The notes: generated by a model not told the origin, from the sequence alone. A stretch of 64,000 nucleotides of DNA from Afipia carboxidovorans OM5 (GCF_000218565.1 NC_015684.1:1984001-2048000); one strand, 5' to 3'. Shown: positions 37,286-45,654, counted from the first letter of the stretch. Translations and numbers: made by a program.

Positions 37286-37585
37286 ATGAGTTACGCAACA
37301 CTTGAAGAATTCAAAGCCCATGCACGCATCGGGTTTGATGACGATGATGACCTTATTGAAGGGTATCTCGACTCCGCAACGGACTTCATTCGTCCGTTCC
37401 TTGTCGACGATCCCGAAGGTGATAGTCCGCCCTCCGAACCATCGCGCGACCTGAAACAGGCGACCTTGCTAATTGCGTCGTCTTGGTATGAGCGCCGGGA
37501 AACCTCGATTGACGTAACTCTGCGCGAGATTCCGTATGGTGCGCGGGACATCATCAACCAGATTCGCAGTTGGAATTTCGGATGA
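37286..37585 (+). CDS. E1 head-tail connector protein (gp6-like)
   Basis: 99 aa. YATLEEFKAHARIGFDDDDDL and the ATLLIASSWYERRE helix are typical of the HK97 gp6/DNA-packaging connector family (all-helical ring below the portal). It overlaps the TerS start by 4 bp. Confidence 0.85.
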   Translation: MSYATLEEFKAHARIGFDDDDDLIEGYLDSATDFIRPFLVDDPEGDSPPSEPSRDLKQATLLIASSWYERRETSIDVTLREIPYGARDIINQIRSWNFG

Positions 37586-37989
37586 GTCATCATACGCGAG
37601 GGCGCAAGGCCGAACCACAGCCCATCTCGGACGCCATCCGCACTGTACCGCAACCGCCTAAAGCAATGTCTACCGACGCCAAGATTGAATGGCGGCGCGT
37701 TCTGCCGGTGCTTGTTGAGCGGCGTGTCTTGTCTCCGGCCGATATGCACGCCGTTGAGCGCTTCTGCGAGGCCGCGTCCGACATCAAGGATGCGCGTGCT
37801 GCCATCGCGAAGGATGGCGCCTATGTCGAAAACCGGCTGGGCGAAATCAAACGTCATCCTGCTTTCGCAACGTTGCGCGAGGCCACCGCGGAGTCCCGCC
37901 GTTGGTCCGCTGAATTAGGATTGACGCCAGCCAGTCGCAGCCGTGCCGGAACGCATGACGATGACGAAGACAATGCGATGGATTTGTAA
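37582..37989 (+). CDS. terS: E1 small terminase subunit, P27 family
   Basis: 135 aa from ATG 37582. Pro-rich N-terminus (RTVPQPPKAMSTDAKIEWRR), then VLSPADMHAVERFCEA and VENRLGEIKRHPAFATLREA, the standard P27-family pattern. It recognises DNA for packaging. The last base of its stop is the first base of the next start. Confidence 0.82.
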   Translation: MSHHTRGRKAEPQPISDAIRTVPQPPKAMSTDAKIEWRRVLPVLVERRVLSPADMHAVERFCEAASDIKDARAAIAKDGAYVENRLGEIKRHPAFATLREATAESRRWSAELGLTPASRSRAGTHDDDEDNAMDL

Positions 37990-38324
37990 TGACCACAGCC
38001 GGCGACTTACGCGAGAACGTTGAACTGCTAAAACAGGTTTCCGTCAGTGACGGTGCCGGCGGTTCAACGACGGAATGGGTTGCACAGTTCCAGGCGCGTG
38101 CCGCCATCAAGGTTTTGAAGGCTGGCGAAACCGTCTTGGCTGGCCGCTTGCAGGGCACGCAGACCCTTGTGATTACCGTGCGCTGGCAATCTGCGCTCGC
38201 TGAAGTAGAGGGCACATGGCGCTTGCGGAATGTCCGCACCGATAGCGAGTACAACATTCGCGCCGTTACGCCGGACACGCGCAAGGCATTTGCCGATATC
38301 CTATGTGAGACTGACGAGCTTTAA
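37989..38324 (+). CDS. E1 head-tail adaptor/head closure protein
   Basis: 111 aa. AGDLRENVELLKQVSVSDGAG and WRLRNVRTDSEYNIRAVTPD fit the phage head-tail joining (SPP1 gp16/HK97 gp7-like) family. It closes the head after packaging and provides the tail-docking face. Its presence without tail genes fits an element that uses tails from another phage. Coupled by one base to TerS and TerL. Confidence 0.82.
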   Translation: MTTAGDLRENVELLKQVSVSDGAGGSTTEWVAQFQARAAIKVLKAGETVLAGRLQGTQTLVITVRWQSALAEVEGTWRLRNVRTDSEYNIRAVTPDTRKAFADILCETDEL

Positions 38325-39928
38325 TGCGTCCCGCCTGGCTCTTTGATGACAGCGAAATAGCAGACCCGCTTGGCTACGGCCAACGTGCGGTGGATTTTCT
38401 GCGCGCACTTAAGCATCCGAAGTCGCGGCTTGCAGGCCGAGCGTTCCAACTCGACCCATGGGTTGAGCGGCTGGTGCGGCGCATTTATGGCCCGCGCGAT
38501 GCTGATGGCCAACGTCAGGTCCGAACCGTTTTCGCCATGGTGCCACGCGGCGCGCGCAAAACCTCGATCGGTGCTGCGCTCGTTTGTCTGCATACCTTCG
38601 GCGCGGAACGCGTACCGAACGGCCAGACCGTATCCGCAGCAGCCGACGCCAAACAGGCTCGCATTGCGTATGACGAAGCGACCGGCATCATTCACGCCGA
38701 CCCGATCATTGCAAAAAAGCTAAAGCTCCGGCCCGGCACCTACAAGATTCAACACGTCCGCAAGGGCGCGACATACGAGGCCATCTCCAGCGACGGCGCG
38801 ACACAACACGGCAGGACGGTAAACTTCCTGTTGTCGGATGAAATCCATGCGTGGAAGAAACGCGACCTATGGGAGGCGCTGCGAACCTCTCTGGCAAAGA
38901 CCTCAGAGTCATTGCACGTCATCACGACCACGGCGGGCCGCGGCCAAGAGAATCTGGCGTTCGATATTTACGAATACGCCAAACGTGTTGCGTCTGGCGA
39001 GATAGAGGATCCGACATTCCTCCCGGTGTTGTTCGAACCGGATAAGGGCGCGGATTGGAAAGATGAGGCGGTCTGGCACGAAGTCAATCCCGGTCTGGCG
39101 CTTGGCTATCCTGACATCAAGGGCTTGCGTGCGATGGCGCGTGAGGCTGAGAGCCGCCCCTCAGATCAAGACGCCTTCAAACAGTATCATTTGAACTTCT
39201 GGCCGGACCACTCGTCGAGTCCGTTTGTCGACATGGCGACCTATGATGAAGGCGCCGAACCGATCGATCTAACCGCCCTTGAAGGTGGGGAATGCTGGCT
39301 GGCGGCGGACTTGTCGAGCAGTACCGACTTGACGGTTATCATTGCGGCGTTCCGTGAGGGCGACGGCTACGTTGCCGTGCCGTGGTTTTTTTGTCCGCGC
39401 GACAATCTGCGGCAGCGACAGGAATCAACCGGCGCACCTTACATCCGTTGGGCTGAGGAAGGCTTGATTACTGCCACACCCGGCAACGTGATCGACTTTC
39501 GCACCGTCGAAAACAAGGTTCGCGAACTCTGCGAAACCTACAGCGTCCAGGAAATCGCTTTCGATCCCGCGATGGCGCGCAACATCATGAACAACCTGCT
39601 TGAGGATGGCTACCCAGCGATCGAACACCGGCAAGGTAGCCTATCGATGATGCCCGCCATTGCAGAACTTGAGCGGGCGATCGTTGCGAAACGCTTCCGG
39701 CATGGAGGCCATCCGGTGTTGAGATTCTGTTTTGCCAACGTCCAGGCTGAAACCAATCCGGCTGGGCATATCGTTCGCTTCACCAAGCAAAAGAAATGGC
39801 TTTCCATCGATGGCGCACAAGCGTCGGCCATGGCGGTCAACCGGGCGTCGTCTGGCGGCAGCGCTTCGGTGACATCGCTTTACGACGATCCTGAGTGGGA
39901 GAAGGCGTTGGAGGGACTTAACTCTTGA
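38324..39928 (+). CDS. terL: E1 large terminase subunit (ATPase and nuclease)
   Basis: 534 aa. The ATPase part has Walker A-like MVPRGARKTS (about 71-80), Walker B LLSDEIHAW (about 169-177) and the coupling TTTAG nearby. The RNase-H-like nuclease has AADLSSSTDL (about 326), EIAFDPAMARN (about 408) and IDGAQASAMAVNRA (about 495). All key residues appear intact. It is unusual that TerL closes the head operon instead of opening it. Its C-terminal VTSLYDD motif is matched by a relic in E2 at 58747. Confidence 0.93.
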   Translation: MRPAWLFDDSEIADPLGYGQRAVDFLRALKHPKSRLAGRAFQLDPWVERLVRRIYGPRDADGQRQVRTVFAMVPRGARKTSIGAALVCLHTFGAERVPNGQTVSAAADAKQARIAYDEATGIIHADPIIAKKLKLRPGTYKIQHVRKGATYEAISSDGATQHGRTVNFLLSDEIHAWKKRDLWEALRTSLAKTSESLHVITTTAGRGQENLAFDIYEYAKRVASGEIEDPTFLPVLFEPDKGADWKDEAVWHEVNPGLALGYPDIKGLRAMAREAESRPSDQDAFKQYHLNFWPDHSSSPFVDMATYDEGAEPIDLTALEGGECWLAADLSSSTDLTVIIAAFREGDGYVAVPWFFCPRDNLRQRQESTGAPYIRWAEEGLITATPGNVIDFRTVENKVRELCETYSVQEIAFDPAMARNIMNNLLEDGYPAIEHRQGSLSMMPAIAELERAIVAKRFRHGGHPVLRFCFANVQAETNPAGHIVRFTKQKKWLSIDGAQASAMAVNRASSGGSASVTSLYDDPEWEKALEGLNS

Positions 39929-39947
39929 TCAGCCTAAATGCCGAGGT

Positions 39948-39975
39948 TTGACGATAGAGCGTCTGGACGTATGAT
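39948..39975 (+). promoter_or_regulatory. cargo promoter in E1
   Basis: TTGACG, a 16-bp spacer and TATGAT lie just after the TerL stop and 22 bp before the cargo gene start. This suggests the cargo is expressed independently of the late operon, for instance in the quiescent state. Confidence 0.65.
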
Positions 39976-39997
39976 GCGTTATTGAATGAGGGCGCGC

Positions 39998-40534
39998 ATG
40001 CAGATTGAATTGACACAGAAAGAGCAGGAATGGCTATCTAACCTTGAGCTAGACCAGTCGAAGGTAACGGACCACGACGATTGGAAGCGGAATAGTGAGA
40101 TCGCCGCTGCATTGACAAAATCACTTCTGGATAGAAAAGCGGTTCCAGCGCAGAGACTCAAATATTTTCTCGATCCCAACTATAGAACAGGAAGAATGAA
40201 AGGGTCGCGGTTCGATATCTTTAAACGTAACGGTCGTGATTTCGAAGAAACGATACGCCACAACAATTTTTTAAAGCACCTGCGCTACTTCCTGTTCGGC
40301 GCGAATCTTCCAGAACCGATCGTCTCTTCGTTTAGCCAAGCGATCAAAGACTGTGGGGAATATGTCTCTTCCGGCGATGCTTACGACTTATCACGGAAAG
40401 CGCGCACGCTGTATCGGCAATCGGGTTTGGAGCGCGAATTCGCCGCTGACGAATTCTTTAAGCTCTCGATCGATCTCGGTGTCTCAGCATCGGAAGCCAT
40501 GTCAATACGCAAGGCCGTTATAGACGCTCGATAG
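39998..40534 (+). CDS. E1 cargo protein, 178 aa, unknown
   Basis: ATG at 39998 with GAGG at good spacing (an ATG at 39986 adds four residues). Begins MQIELTQKEQEWLSNLELDQ. Charged and helical, with a central basic patch (NYRTGRMKGSRFDIFKRNGRD). No membrane segment or known motif. It has its own promoter. Position after TerL is the usual place for satellite cargo such as anti-phage or phage-interference genes. Confidence 0.6.
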   Translation: MQIELTQKEQEWLSNLELDQSKVTDHDDWKRNSEIAAALTKSLLDRKAVPAQRLKYFLDPNYRTGRMKGSRFDIFKRNGRDFEETIRHNNFLKHLRYFLFGANLPEPIVSSFSQAIKDCGEYVSSGDAYDLSRKARTLYRQSGLEREFAADEFFKLSIDLGVSASEAMSIRKAVIDAR

Positions 40535-40546
40535 TCATTTATCGCC

Positions 40547-41449
40547 TCAAATTGCTGGCCAGTGTTTTGTGCTGAGGTACCGTTCGTGAGCGTCGATCAG
40601 TTCGACTACTCGACTTCGGAGGTCATCCAATAGCGGGGTAAAATGGTCGCTTAATTCGTCTTCACCGATAAACTGAAAGTAAATTTTAAGCGTCTCGTTG
40701 ATGACTAGCGCCAACGTGGTGACCATCTGCGGTCTCGGAGTGCGCCAGTTCAGTTTAGGTTCGAAGTTAGCTTCGCCATCCCACTCAACGTGGTTCGCAT
40801 AGATTTCCTGCCAATTCCCGTGGATGCTATGAGAGCCGCCGCCGAATGCTGCCAGATACAATTCTTCGAGATCAACATCCCGCGCTTTGTCAAAAGTGTT
40901 TTTCCCGCCCCATGGCCGTTTGTCTTTCAAGTCGATCTCGTCTAGCGCAATCCGAGCGCTTTTGGCGGCACGCTCGATAGACTGAAGCATTCGGTCTTCG
41001 ATCGGAAGGACAACTCCGTTGCGTGCGTGAATGGCTTTGCGGATTTTGTCTCTCAGCTTCCGCTCATGTCGCAGGGAATATGCAACGTAAGAATCAATCA
41101 ATGACTTGGAAAAATTCTTTATTAGAAATCGAATATTGACAGTTGTCTCGAAAACAAGCCTCGCCAGTATCATGCTGGTTTCGTCTCGACGTTGGCAAAC
41201 CTGATCGAGAAAGGAGTCGAGTAGCTTATATTGGCGGACCATGTTGCCACCAACCGCTGCCTTGTCTCGATCCCATGTCGGTTCGGCCCCCATGGTTCCT
41301 GCAGCAACGCAACAATAGCTTGCGGTTTCAACCATCAGGGAGACGGCAAGCGAGGTAAATTCGGATTCAGACTTGAAGGATAGGACAGTTTCCTGGCGCA
41401 CTTCGACGCGCTCAATTTTGGGGACAGAGTGTCCGAGCATACAAATCAA
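40547..41449 (-). CDS. E1 cargo: DUF5677-like protein
   Basis: 300 aa, helical. LARLVFETTVNIRFLIKNF and the later GGGSHSIHGNWQEIY match the DUF5677 pattern as remembered. DUF5677 proteins are repeatedly found near defence genes. The start overlaps the end of the upstream nuclease-like gene by 4 bp, so both are one operon on the minus strand, opposite to the structural genes. AT-richer than the head operon. Confidence 0.6.
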   Translation of the reverse strand: MICMLGHSVPKIERVEVRQETVLSFKSESEFTSLAVSLMVETASYCCVAAGTMGAEPTWDRDKAAVGGNMVRQYKLLDSFLDQVCQRRDETSMILARLVFETTVNIRFLIKNFSKSLIDSYVAYSLRHERKLRDKIRKAIHARNGVVLPIEDRMLQSIERAAKSARIALDEIDLKDKRPWGGKNTFDKARDVDLEELYLAAFGGGSHSIHGNWQEIYANHVEWDGEANFEPKLNWRTPRPQMVTTLALVINETLKIYFQFIGEDELSDHFTPLLDDLRSRVVELIDAHERYLSTKHWPAI

Positions 41450-42918
41450 GCCTTAGAGCCCGATGGTTTGTTGTCGTCGCGCGCATCGATAAGCACGATA
41501 TCCTTACTGTCTGTCAGTTTAAGTTTCTTCAAAATTGCATTGACCTTACGAAGTTCAGCAATACTGAAATAGATAATCACCTTAATCGCGTTTTTCGCAT
41601 CGCTCGCGGCTTGGTAAATCGGTACTTGCTTCTCAAGGTTTCGTTCTAGCTGTGTATTCTTTGCCAGCTTCATTTCGACAAGTGTTTTGTCGTCGGCACC
41701 TCGTGAGATTTTGAAGTCAACTGGCCCTCTGCCATCGTTCGCCTCGGTGCCAACATCTGAAGGCGTCCCGAACCAGACTAGGCGATAAAGGATTTGAAGG
41801 TCCTTTTCCCGCTGAATTGGTTTTCCGTCGTGATAAAATAGCCGGTGTCCGCCCTTGCTCTCGATGGCATCCTTCAGATAGCGGACACGGGCATGCGCCT
41901 CTTCATAGGTGCCGCCGCCGGTTCCGTAGAAGGCGGTCTTATGAAGCAGGGTGTTTTGAATTTCGGCGATCTGCCGGATGAATATGTATTCGGTTGCAAG
42001 TACCTTCTCGGCGCTGAGGTCTGCAGCTTCGTCTCCGCGCTGTTCCTTCAACTTGATGTAGTAATCGATGAGCTGCGGGAATTCTAACAAAGTTCTTCTG
42101 GCAGCTTCCGAACGCTCTTTCGCGCTGGGACGGCGTCGACGACCGGGTCTATCAAGGATCTTGTGGAAATAATTCTCAACCTGCGCCCGTAGCTGTGAAT
42201 CTGGAATGGCTGTCGGAATTTCCTGAAAGTCGCCAACCAAATCGCCTTTGTTGATCCAGTTTTCATCTCTGGTCAGGATATCCTTCGGAGTCAGGATGAC
42301 GAAATCACCATTAACCCACGGCAGTGCATATGTGGTTCGCTCCCATGTCTCGGTCTCGTAATTGAATCGAGTCTTCTCTACAGCCACCTGCCGCACGTCG
42401 TTAGGCTTCAGGTGCTGCGCAGCGAACTTTTCAGTATATCGACACAGATAATCCTTAATTAGATTAGTCGTGAAATCGCTGATGTTGTCGCGTCCGACAC
42501 CATCGGAGATCAAGCACACCTTTTCCAAGTGGCTTCCCTCGGTGATTCCTTCCTCGCCGAAGTCTGAGAACAAGCTGTGCAGATTACTGTGTAAGGCCCG
42601 AGCGAAATCCATCCCGAGTCCGGTCCCGCCGTTGCCGCTAATCGAGAAACCGAGCCAGTTCTGCTTCACCTCACTGAAGCAGTACCAGCTCGATAGCAGC
42701 GCATCGCTGATCGCCCCCTTCGCAGATCGATCGCGGAGGAATACTAGGTAATCGATCATCGAGTCGTGAAGGGTGCGGTACTCATCCTTCTCGCTGTTAA
42801 ACAGCAGGAAGGGATCGATAAATAAGGGAAGGTCATTAACGATCGAAATGTTCAGGGCACCGCAACTATCTAGCGTTCCCGCATCGATTCCGAAATACTC
42901 ATTAAAAAAGGTGGCCAC
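41446..42918 (-). CDS. E1 cargo: predicted PD-(D/E)XK nuclease-like protein
   Basis: 490 aa. The N-terminal 300 residues have no recognised family (starts MATFFNEYFGIDAGTLDSCG). Around residue 400 the pattern GPVDFK followed by TLVEMKLAKN has the D...ExK order and spacing of PD-(D/E)XK nucleases, and is followed by a helix (QVPIYQAASDAKNAIKVII) as in that fold. It is the first gene of a two-gene operon with the DUF5677-like protein. Possible anti-phage or anti-satellite system; function is inference. Confidence 0.6.
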   Translation of the reverse strand: MATFFNEYFGIDAGTLDSCGALNISIVNDLPLFIDPFLLFNSEKDEYRTLHDSMIDYLVFLRDRSAKGAISDALLSSWYCFSEVKQNWLGFSISGNGGTGLGMDFARALHSNLHSLFSDFGEEGITEGSHLEKVCLISDGVGRDNISDFTTNLIKDYLCRYTEKFAAQHLKPNDVRQVAVEKTRFNYETETWERTTYALPWVNGDFVILTPKDILTRDENWINKGDLVGDFQEIPTAIPDSQLRAQVENYFHKILDRPGRRRRPSAKERSEAARRTLLEFPQLIDYYIKLKEQRGDEAADLSAEKVLATEYIFIRQIAEIQNTLLHKTAFYGTGGGTYEEAHARVRYLKDAIESKGGHRLFYHDGKPIQREKDLQILYRLVWFGTPSDVGTEANDGRGPVDFKISRGADDKTLVEMKLAKNTQLERNLEKQVPIYQAASDAKNAIKVIIYFSIAELRKVNAILKKLKLTDSKDIVLIDARDDNKPSGSKA

Positions 42919-43157
42919 GGAAACGCCTCTCGTTCAAACGCAATCAATCCGTCCGACACGCGGCGAGGGCCGCAGAAATAGCAGCAACAAACTTGATTTT
43001 CACGATGGTTTTCTCCCAGCCTGCATAGCCTACCTCAGGTTGAAGGGAGACTGGAAACTAACCTTTTGGCAAGAGGCCGATTTCCACAAGCCTGCGGATG
43101 GACTCTGACCGTGATGGTTTGTCGGGCTGAAGCGCAGCCCATTCGTCTAGGCGCGCC

Positions 43158-43652
43158 TCAGGCTTTGGGTTTTATCGGCCCGATCCGTTTTCTGTACGGC
43201 CGGTTTTTGAAACTCGTTTGCACCAATGCGTAATAATCGCCATTCCGTAAATTCGGCAGAATATCCGGCCTCGATCGGATAACGCCAGTCCATTGGTGCG
43301 CCGGCTCTAGAAGCTGCGGAATGTTGCGCGGATAGCCCTTCAGTTGAGGGTTAGTCACCACATAACTGCTGATCGCTCTTCGCCTCCAGAAATAATAGAA
43401 GGGGTAACGCTCTTCGATGGCGAGGTTGGTAATCATGGTGGCTGACGTGCCAACGTTTGTAGCGTTCACGATGACAAGGTCGCGCTCGTCAAACTCCGGA
43501 TCACCGCCGACTACTAGGCCATCCGATATGACGGACATTCGCAAGCGCGGTCCACTCGTCAGCCAGTTTCGGAATTGAATCAGTAATGCGCCGGTTGAAA
43601 CGCAGGCCGCATAGATTGCGATCCAAATGCCTATGGTGCCGGGTTCTGTCAC
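43158..43652 (-). CDS. E1 membrane-anchored hypothetical protein
   Basis: GTG start at 43652 overlapping the ribbon-helix-helix stop by 4 bp (GTGA). About 164 aa: one N-terminal membrane helix (GIWIAIYAACVSTGALLIQF) and a soluble part with no motif. The frame extends to 43733 without a start signal. It may act at the membrane, for example in exclusion, but there is no direct evidence. Confidence 0.6.
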   Translation of the reverse strand: MTEPGTIGIWIAIYAACVSTGALLIQFRNWLTSGPRLRMSVISDGLVVGGDPEFDERDLVIVNATNVGTSATMITNLAIEERYPFYYFWRRRAISSYVVTNPQLKGYPRNIPQLLEPAHQWTGVIRSRPDILPNLRNGDYYALVQTSFKNRPYRKRIGPIKPKA

Positions 43653-43843
43653 TTGCCCTTGGCTAGCCCTTTGCGCAGCAGCGTGCGGATGGCCTCCGGC
43701 CTTGTCGGCGCGTCGTCGTGTTTTGCAATCCACGAGTCAACCGCTTCCAGATCGTCAGGCTGAAGCCGAACGCCTACGAGCGTACCCTTGCCGGTGGCGG
43801 GAGGCCCGCGCCTTTTCTGTGTTATCACGGTTTGACGTTTCAT
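43649..43843 (-). CDS. E1 ribbon-helix-helix regulator
   Basis: 64 aa from ATG 43843. The ribbon strand TLVGVRLQPDDLEAVDSWI and the helix RPEAIRTLLRKGL are typical of ribbon-helix-helix repressors. It is the first gene of a two-gene minus-strand operon and is divergent from 43909. A similar protein lies at 60515 in E2 (RPEAIRRLVELGL). Likely represses its own promoter through the repeats at 43817 and 43850. Confidence 0.78.
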   Translation of the reverse strand: MKRQTVITQKRRGPPATGKGTLVGVRLQPDDLEAVDSWIAKHDDAPTRPEAIRTLLRKGLAKGK

Positions 43844-43866
43844 TGAAATCTGTGTTATCACGGTTT
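43817..43866. promoter_or_regulatory. paired 17-bp direct repeats, candidate operator
   Basis: CTGTGTTATCACGGTTT occurs exactly at 43817 and 43850, 33 bp apart (about three helical turns). One copy lies inside the first codons of the ribbon-helix-helix gene and the other between the two divergent genes. This is why the translated sequence around the start repeats TVITQ. Confidence 0.7.
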
Positions 43867-43908
43867 TCGGCTGGCGAATAGTCCCAGCCGGAAATGGGGA
43901 TTGCATTT

Positions 43909-44154
43909 ATGTCAGAAACTAACACCGAAACCAAAACACCGTTTGTCCGTGAGAAAATCCGGCAGGTTGTCGTGGAGCATGAAATCGTGAAGCTGAACGA
44001 GCTTCTAAAACTGCAGCAGACCCTCTTGAGCGATGGCCGAATTGAAGGGATGGGCGAACGCAATGCTCAGTCGGAAATATTGCAGGAGAGCATCTTACAC
44101 CGCGCGAACGAACTGCTGGTCTTGGTCCAGGACAGTGACATCGTTAAGCACTGA
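43909..44154 (+). CDS. E1 right-end hypothetical protein, 81 aa
   Basis: Starts MSETNTETKTPFVREKIRQV at 43909 (an ATG at 43894 adds five residues). A charged, coiled-coil-like protein (VVEHEIVKLNELLKLQQTLL) with no domain. Divergent from the ribbon-helix-helix operon and followed by a terminator close to the att site. Confidence 0.6.
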   Translation: MSETNTETKTPFVREKIRQVVVEHEIVKLNELLKLQQTLLSDGRIEGMGERNAQSEILQESILHRANELLVLVQDSDIVKH

Positions 44155-44166
44155 AGCCGCGAAGAT

Positions 44167-44196
44167 GGCCCGTGCTTTAACCGGCGCGGGTCTTTT
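44167..44196 (+). terminator. rho-independent terminator at the right end of E1
   Basis: GGCCCGTGC and GCGCGGGTC form a 9-bp stem (two G-T pairs) followed by TTTT. It ends transcription before the E1/E2 junction. Confidence 0.65.
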
Positions 44197-44265
44197 CCAC
44201 CGTTATGCGATTGGTTATGTTAGACCGACAAAAACGGCACTTTATTCAATGATTTCAATGGCTGA

Positions 44266-44279
44266 TGGCGGAAGGGGTG
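44266..44279 (+). repeat. att core at the E1/E2 junction (copy 2 of 3)
   Basis: TGGCGGAAGGGGTG, identical to the copies at 26971 and 61844. It continues as TCCGC, as at 26971. It is both the right end of E1 and the left end of E2. Confidence 0.85.
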
Positions 44280-44396
44280 TCCGCCCATCCCATGTTTTTA
44301 CTGTCCATAGCGACAACCGGAAATCTCAAAAACTCTTGTTTTCCTAGCCTTTCCGCTTAGGTTGCCAATATGGTCGCCCATGCTGGCAACCGCCTA

Positions 44397-44417
44397 GATT
44401 AGGAAAGAGATTAGGAA
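44397..44417 (+). repeat. arm-type integrase sites, left end of E2
   Basis: GATTAGGAA at 44397 and 44409, 12 bp apart. The same pair (GATTAGGAA, GGTTAGGAA, 12 bp apart) occurs at the right end at 61767 and 61779. The second left copy includes the ribosome site of the integrase gene, so integrase binding may limit its own translation or transcription. Confidence 0.6.
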
Positions 44418-44422
44418 CGGCT

Positions 44423-45640
44423 ATGGCGCGCAACAGGCTCACCACCACTCAATGCAATGCGCGCCGCAAGGCCGGAAAGCTGGCAGACGGTGACGGTCTC
44501 TATCTGCAGACGAGCCCCAACGGAAATAAGAGCTTCGTTTTCGTTTTCATCCGTAGCGGTCGGCGGCGGGAGATGGGACTCGGCCCATTCGGGACCGGTA
44601 CGGGGCAAGTTTCGCTCGCTGCTGCACGCGACAAGGCGGACGAAGTCCGTGCCATCCTTGGGCGCGGCGGCGATCCCTTCACGGAGCTATCCTCCCGCCG
44701 CGCAACCAGCCGGACGTTCGGCGCTTTCGCCGCCGAGTGGGTTGAGGGCATGGCGGAGGGCTGGCGCAACGAGAAGCACCGGGATCAATGGCGCATGACG
44801 TTGCTGGGCGTAACCAGCAAGATCGACAAGGATGGTAAGCCGATCAAGGCCAAGCACGACTACTGTGCGTCGCTGCGCAAGATTCCCGTTGCCGACGTGG
44901 CCACCGATGACGTGCTGAAGGTGATACGCCCCATCTGGAAGACCAAGCCCGAAACCGCCCGTCGCATCCGTGGCCGGATTGAGCGCGTCCTAGATGCCGC
45001 TAAGGCGGCTGGTGAGCGCACTGGCGAAAACCCCGCACGATGGCGCGGCCATTTATCAGAGTTGTTGTCCAAGCCCGAGAAGCTCCAGCGGGGTCATCAC
45101 AAGGCCTTGCCCTACAAAGAGGTGCCAGCCTTTATGAAGCGGCTGAGGGCGATGAGTTCGATTTCCGCTCTATCTGTCGAATTCACGATTCTAACGGCGG
45201 CCCGATCGGGCGAGACGCGCGGCGCAACATGGTCTGAGATTTGGGACGACGTTTGGATTATCCCCGCCGAGCGCATGAAAGGGGGCAGGGAGCACCGAGT
45301 CCCGTTAGTCTCGCGCGCGCTGGAAATCCTTGAGGCCGTGAAAAAAGTGCGCACCTCTGACTTTATCTTTCCGGGCTTCCGAGACGATCGGCCGCTTTCC
45401 GACATGTCCCTATCAGCGGTGCTGCGGCGGCTGGAGGTGGACGCCACCGTCCATGGCTTCCGGTCCTCGTTTCGAGACTGGGCCGGCGATGCCACGGATT
45501 TTCCAAGAGAATTGGCCGAGGCGGCGCTGGCGCATCTGGTTGGCGACGAGACGGAGAGAGCGTACAGGCGAGGGGATGCCCTTAAGCGGCGGCGGGAACT
45601 TATGGCGGCCTGGGCACAATATTTAGTAAGTGGAAAATAA
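44423..45640 (+). CDS. E2 tyrosine integrase (P4 type)
   Basis: 405 aa. Same architecture as the E1 integrase: arm-binding N-terminus (MARNRLTTTQCNARRKAG; GDGLYLQT), then catalytic ARSGETRG (Arg), VHGFRSSFRDW (His-x-x-Arg), LAHLVGDE (His) and ERAYRRG (Tyr). A clear paralogue family member but diverged, so the two islands are independent acquisitions at the same target, not a recent duplication. Confidence 0.93.
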   Translation: MARNRLTTTQCNARRKAGKLADGDGLYLQTSPNGNKSFVFVFIRSGRRREMGLGPFGTGTGQVSLAAARDKADEVRAILGRGGDPFTELSSRRATSRTFGAFAAEWVEGMAEGWRNEKHRDQWRMTLLGVTSKIDKDGKPIKAKHDYCASLRKIPVADVATDDVLKVIRPIWKTKPETARRIRGRIERVLDAAKAAGERTGENPARWRGHLSELLSKPEKLQRGHHKALPYKEVPAFMKRLRAMSSISALSVEFTILTAARSGETRGATWSEIWDDVWIIPAERMKGGREHRVPLVSRALEILEAVKKVRTSDFIFPGFRDDRPLSDMSLSAVLRRLEVDATVHGFRSSFRDWAGDATDFPRELAEAALAHLVGDETERAYRRGDALKRRRELMAAWAQYLVSGK

Positions 45641-45654
45641 TTTCACCATAGTCC

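Larger units (their letters stand above)
26971..44265 (+). mobile_element. Element E1: capsid-forming PICI-like satellite integrated at tRNA-Ser
   Basis: Bounded by the 14-bp core repeats at 26971 and 44266, about 17.3 kb. Order: integrase, AlpA, small genes, RepA ATPase, repeat cluster, unknown genes, portal, protease, capsid, decoration-like protein, HNH, connector, TerS, adaptor, TerL, cargo, ribbon-helix-helix pair. It encodes head and packaging functions but no tail, lysis or lysogeny-repressor gene. This matches the cf-PICI plan and not a whole prophage. The element call is strong; activity is unknown. Confidence 0.85.

Noticed and set aside
43817..43866. CRISPR-like repeats
   Set aside because: Only two 17-bp copies with one 16-bp gap and no cas genes; operator repeats are the simpler reading. 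No CRISPR array was seen in the window.
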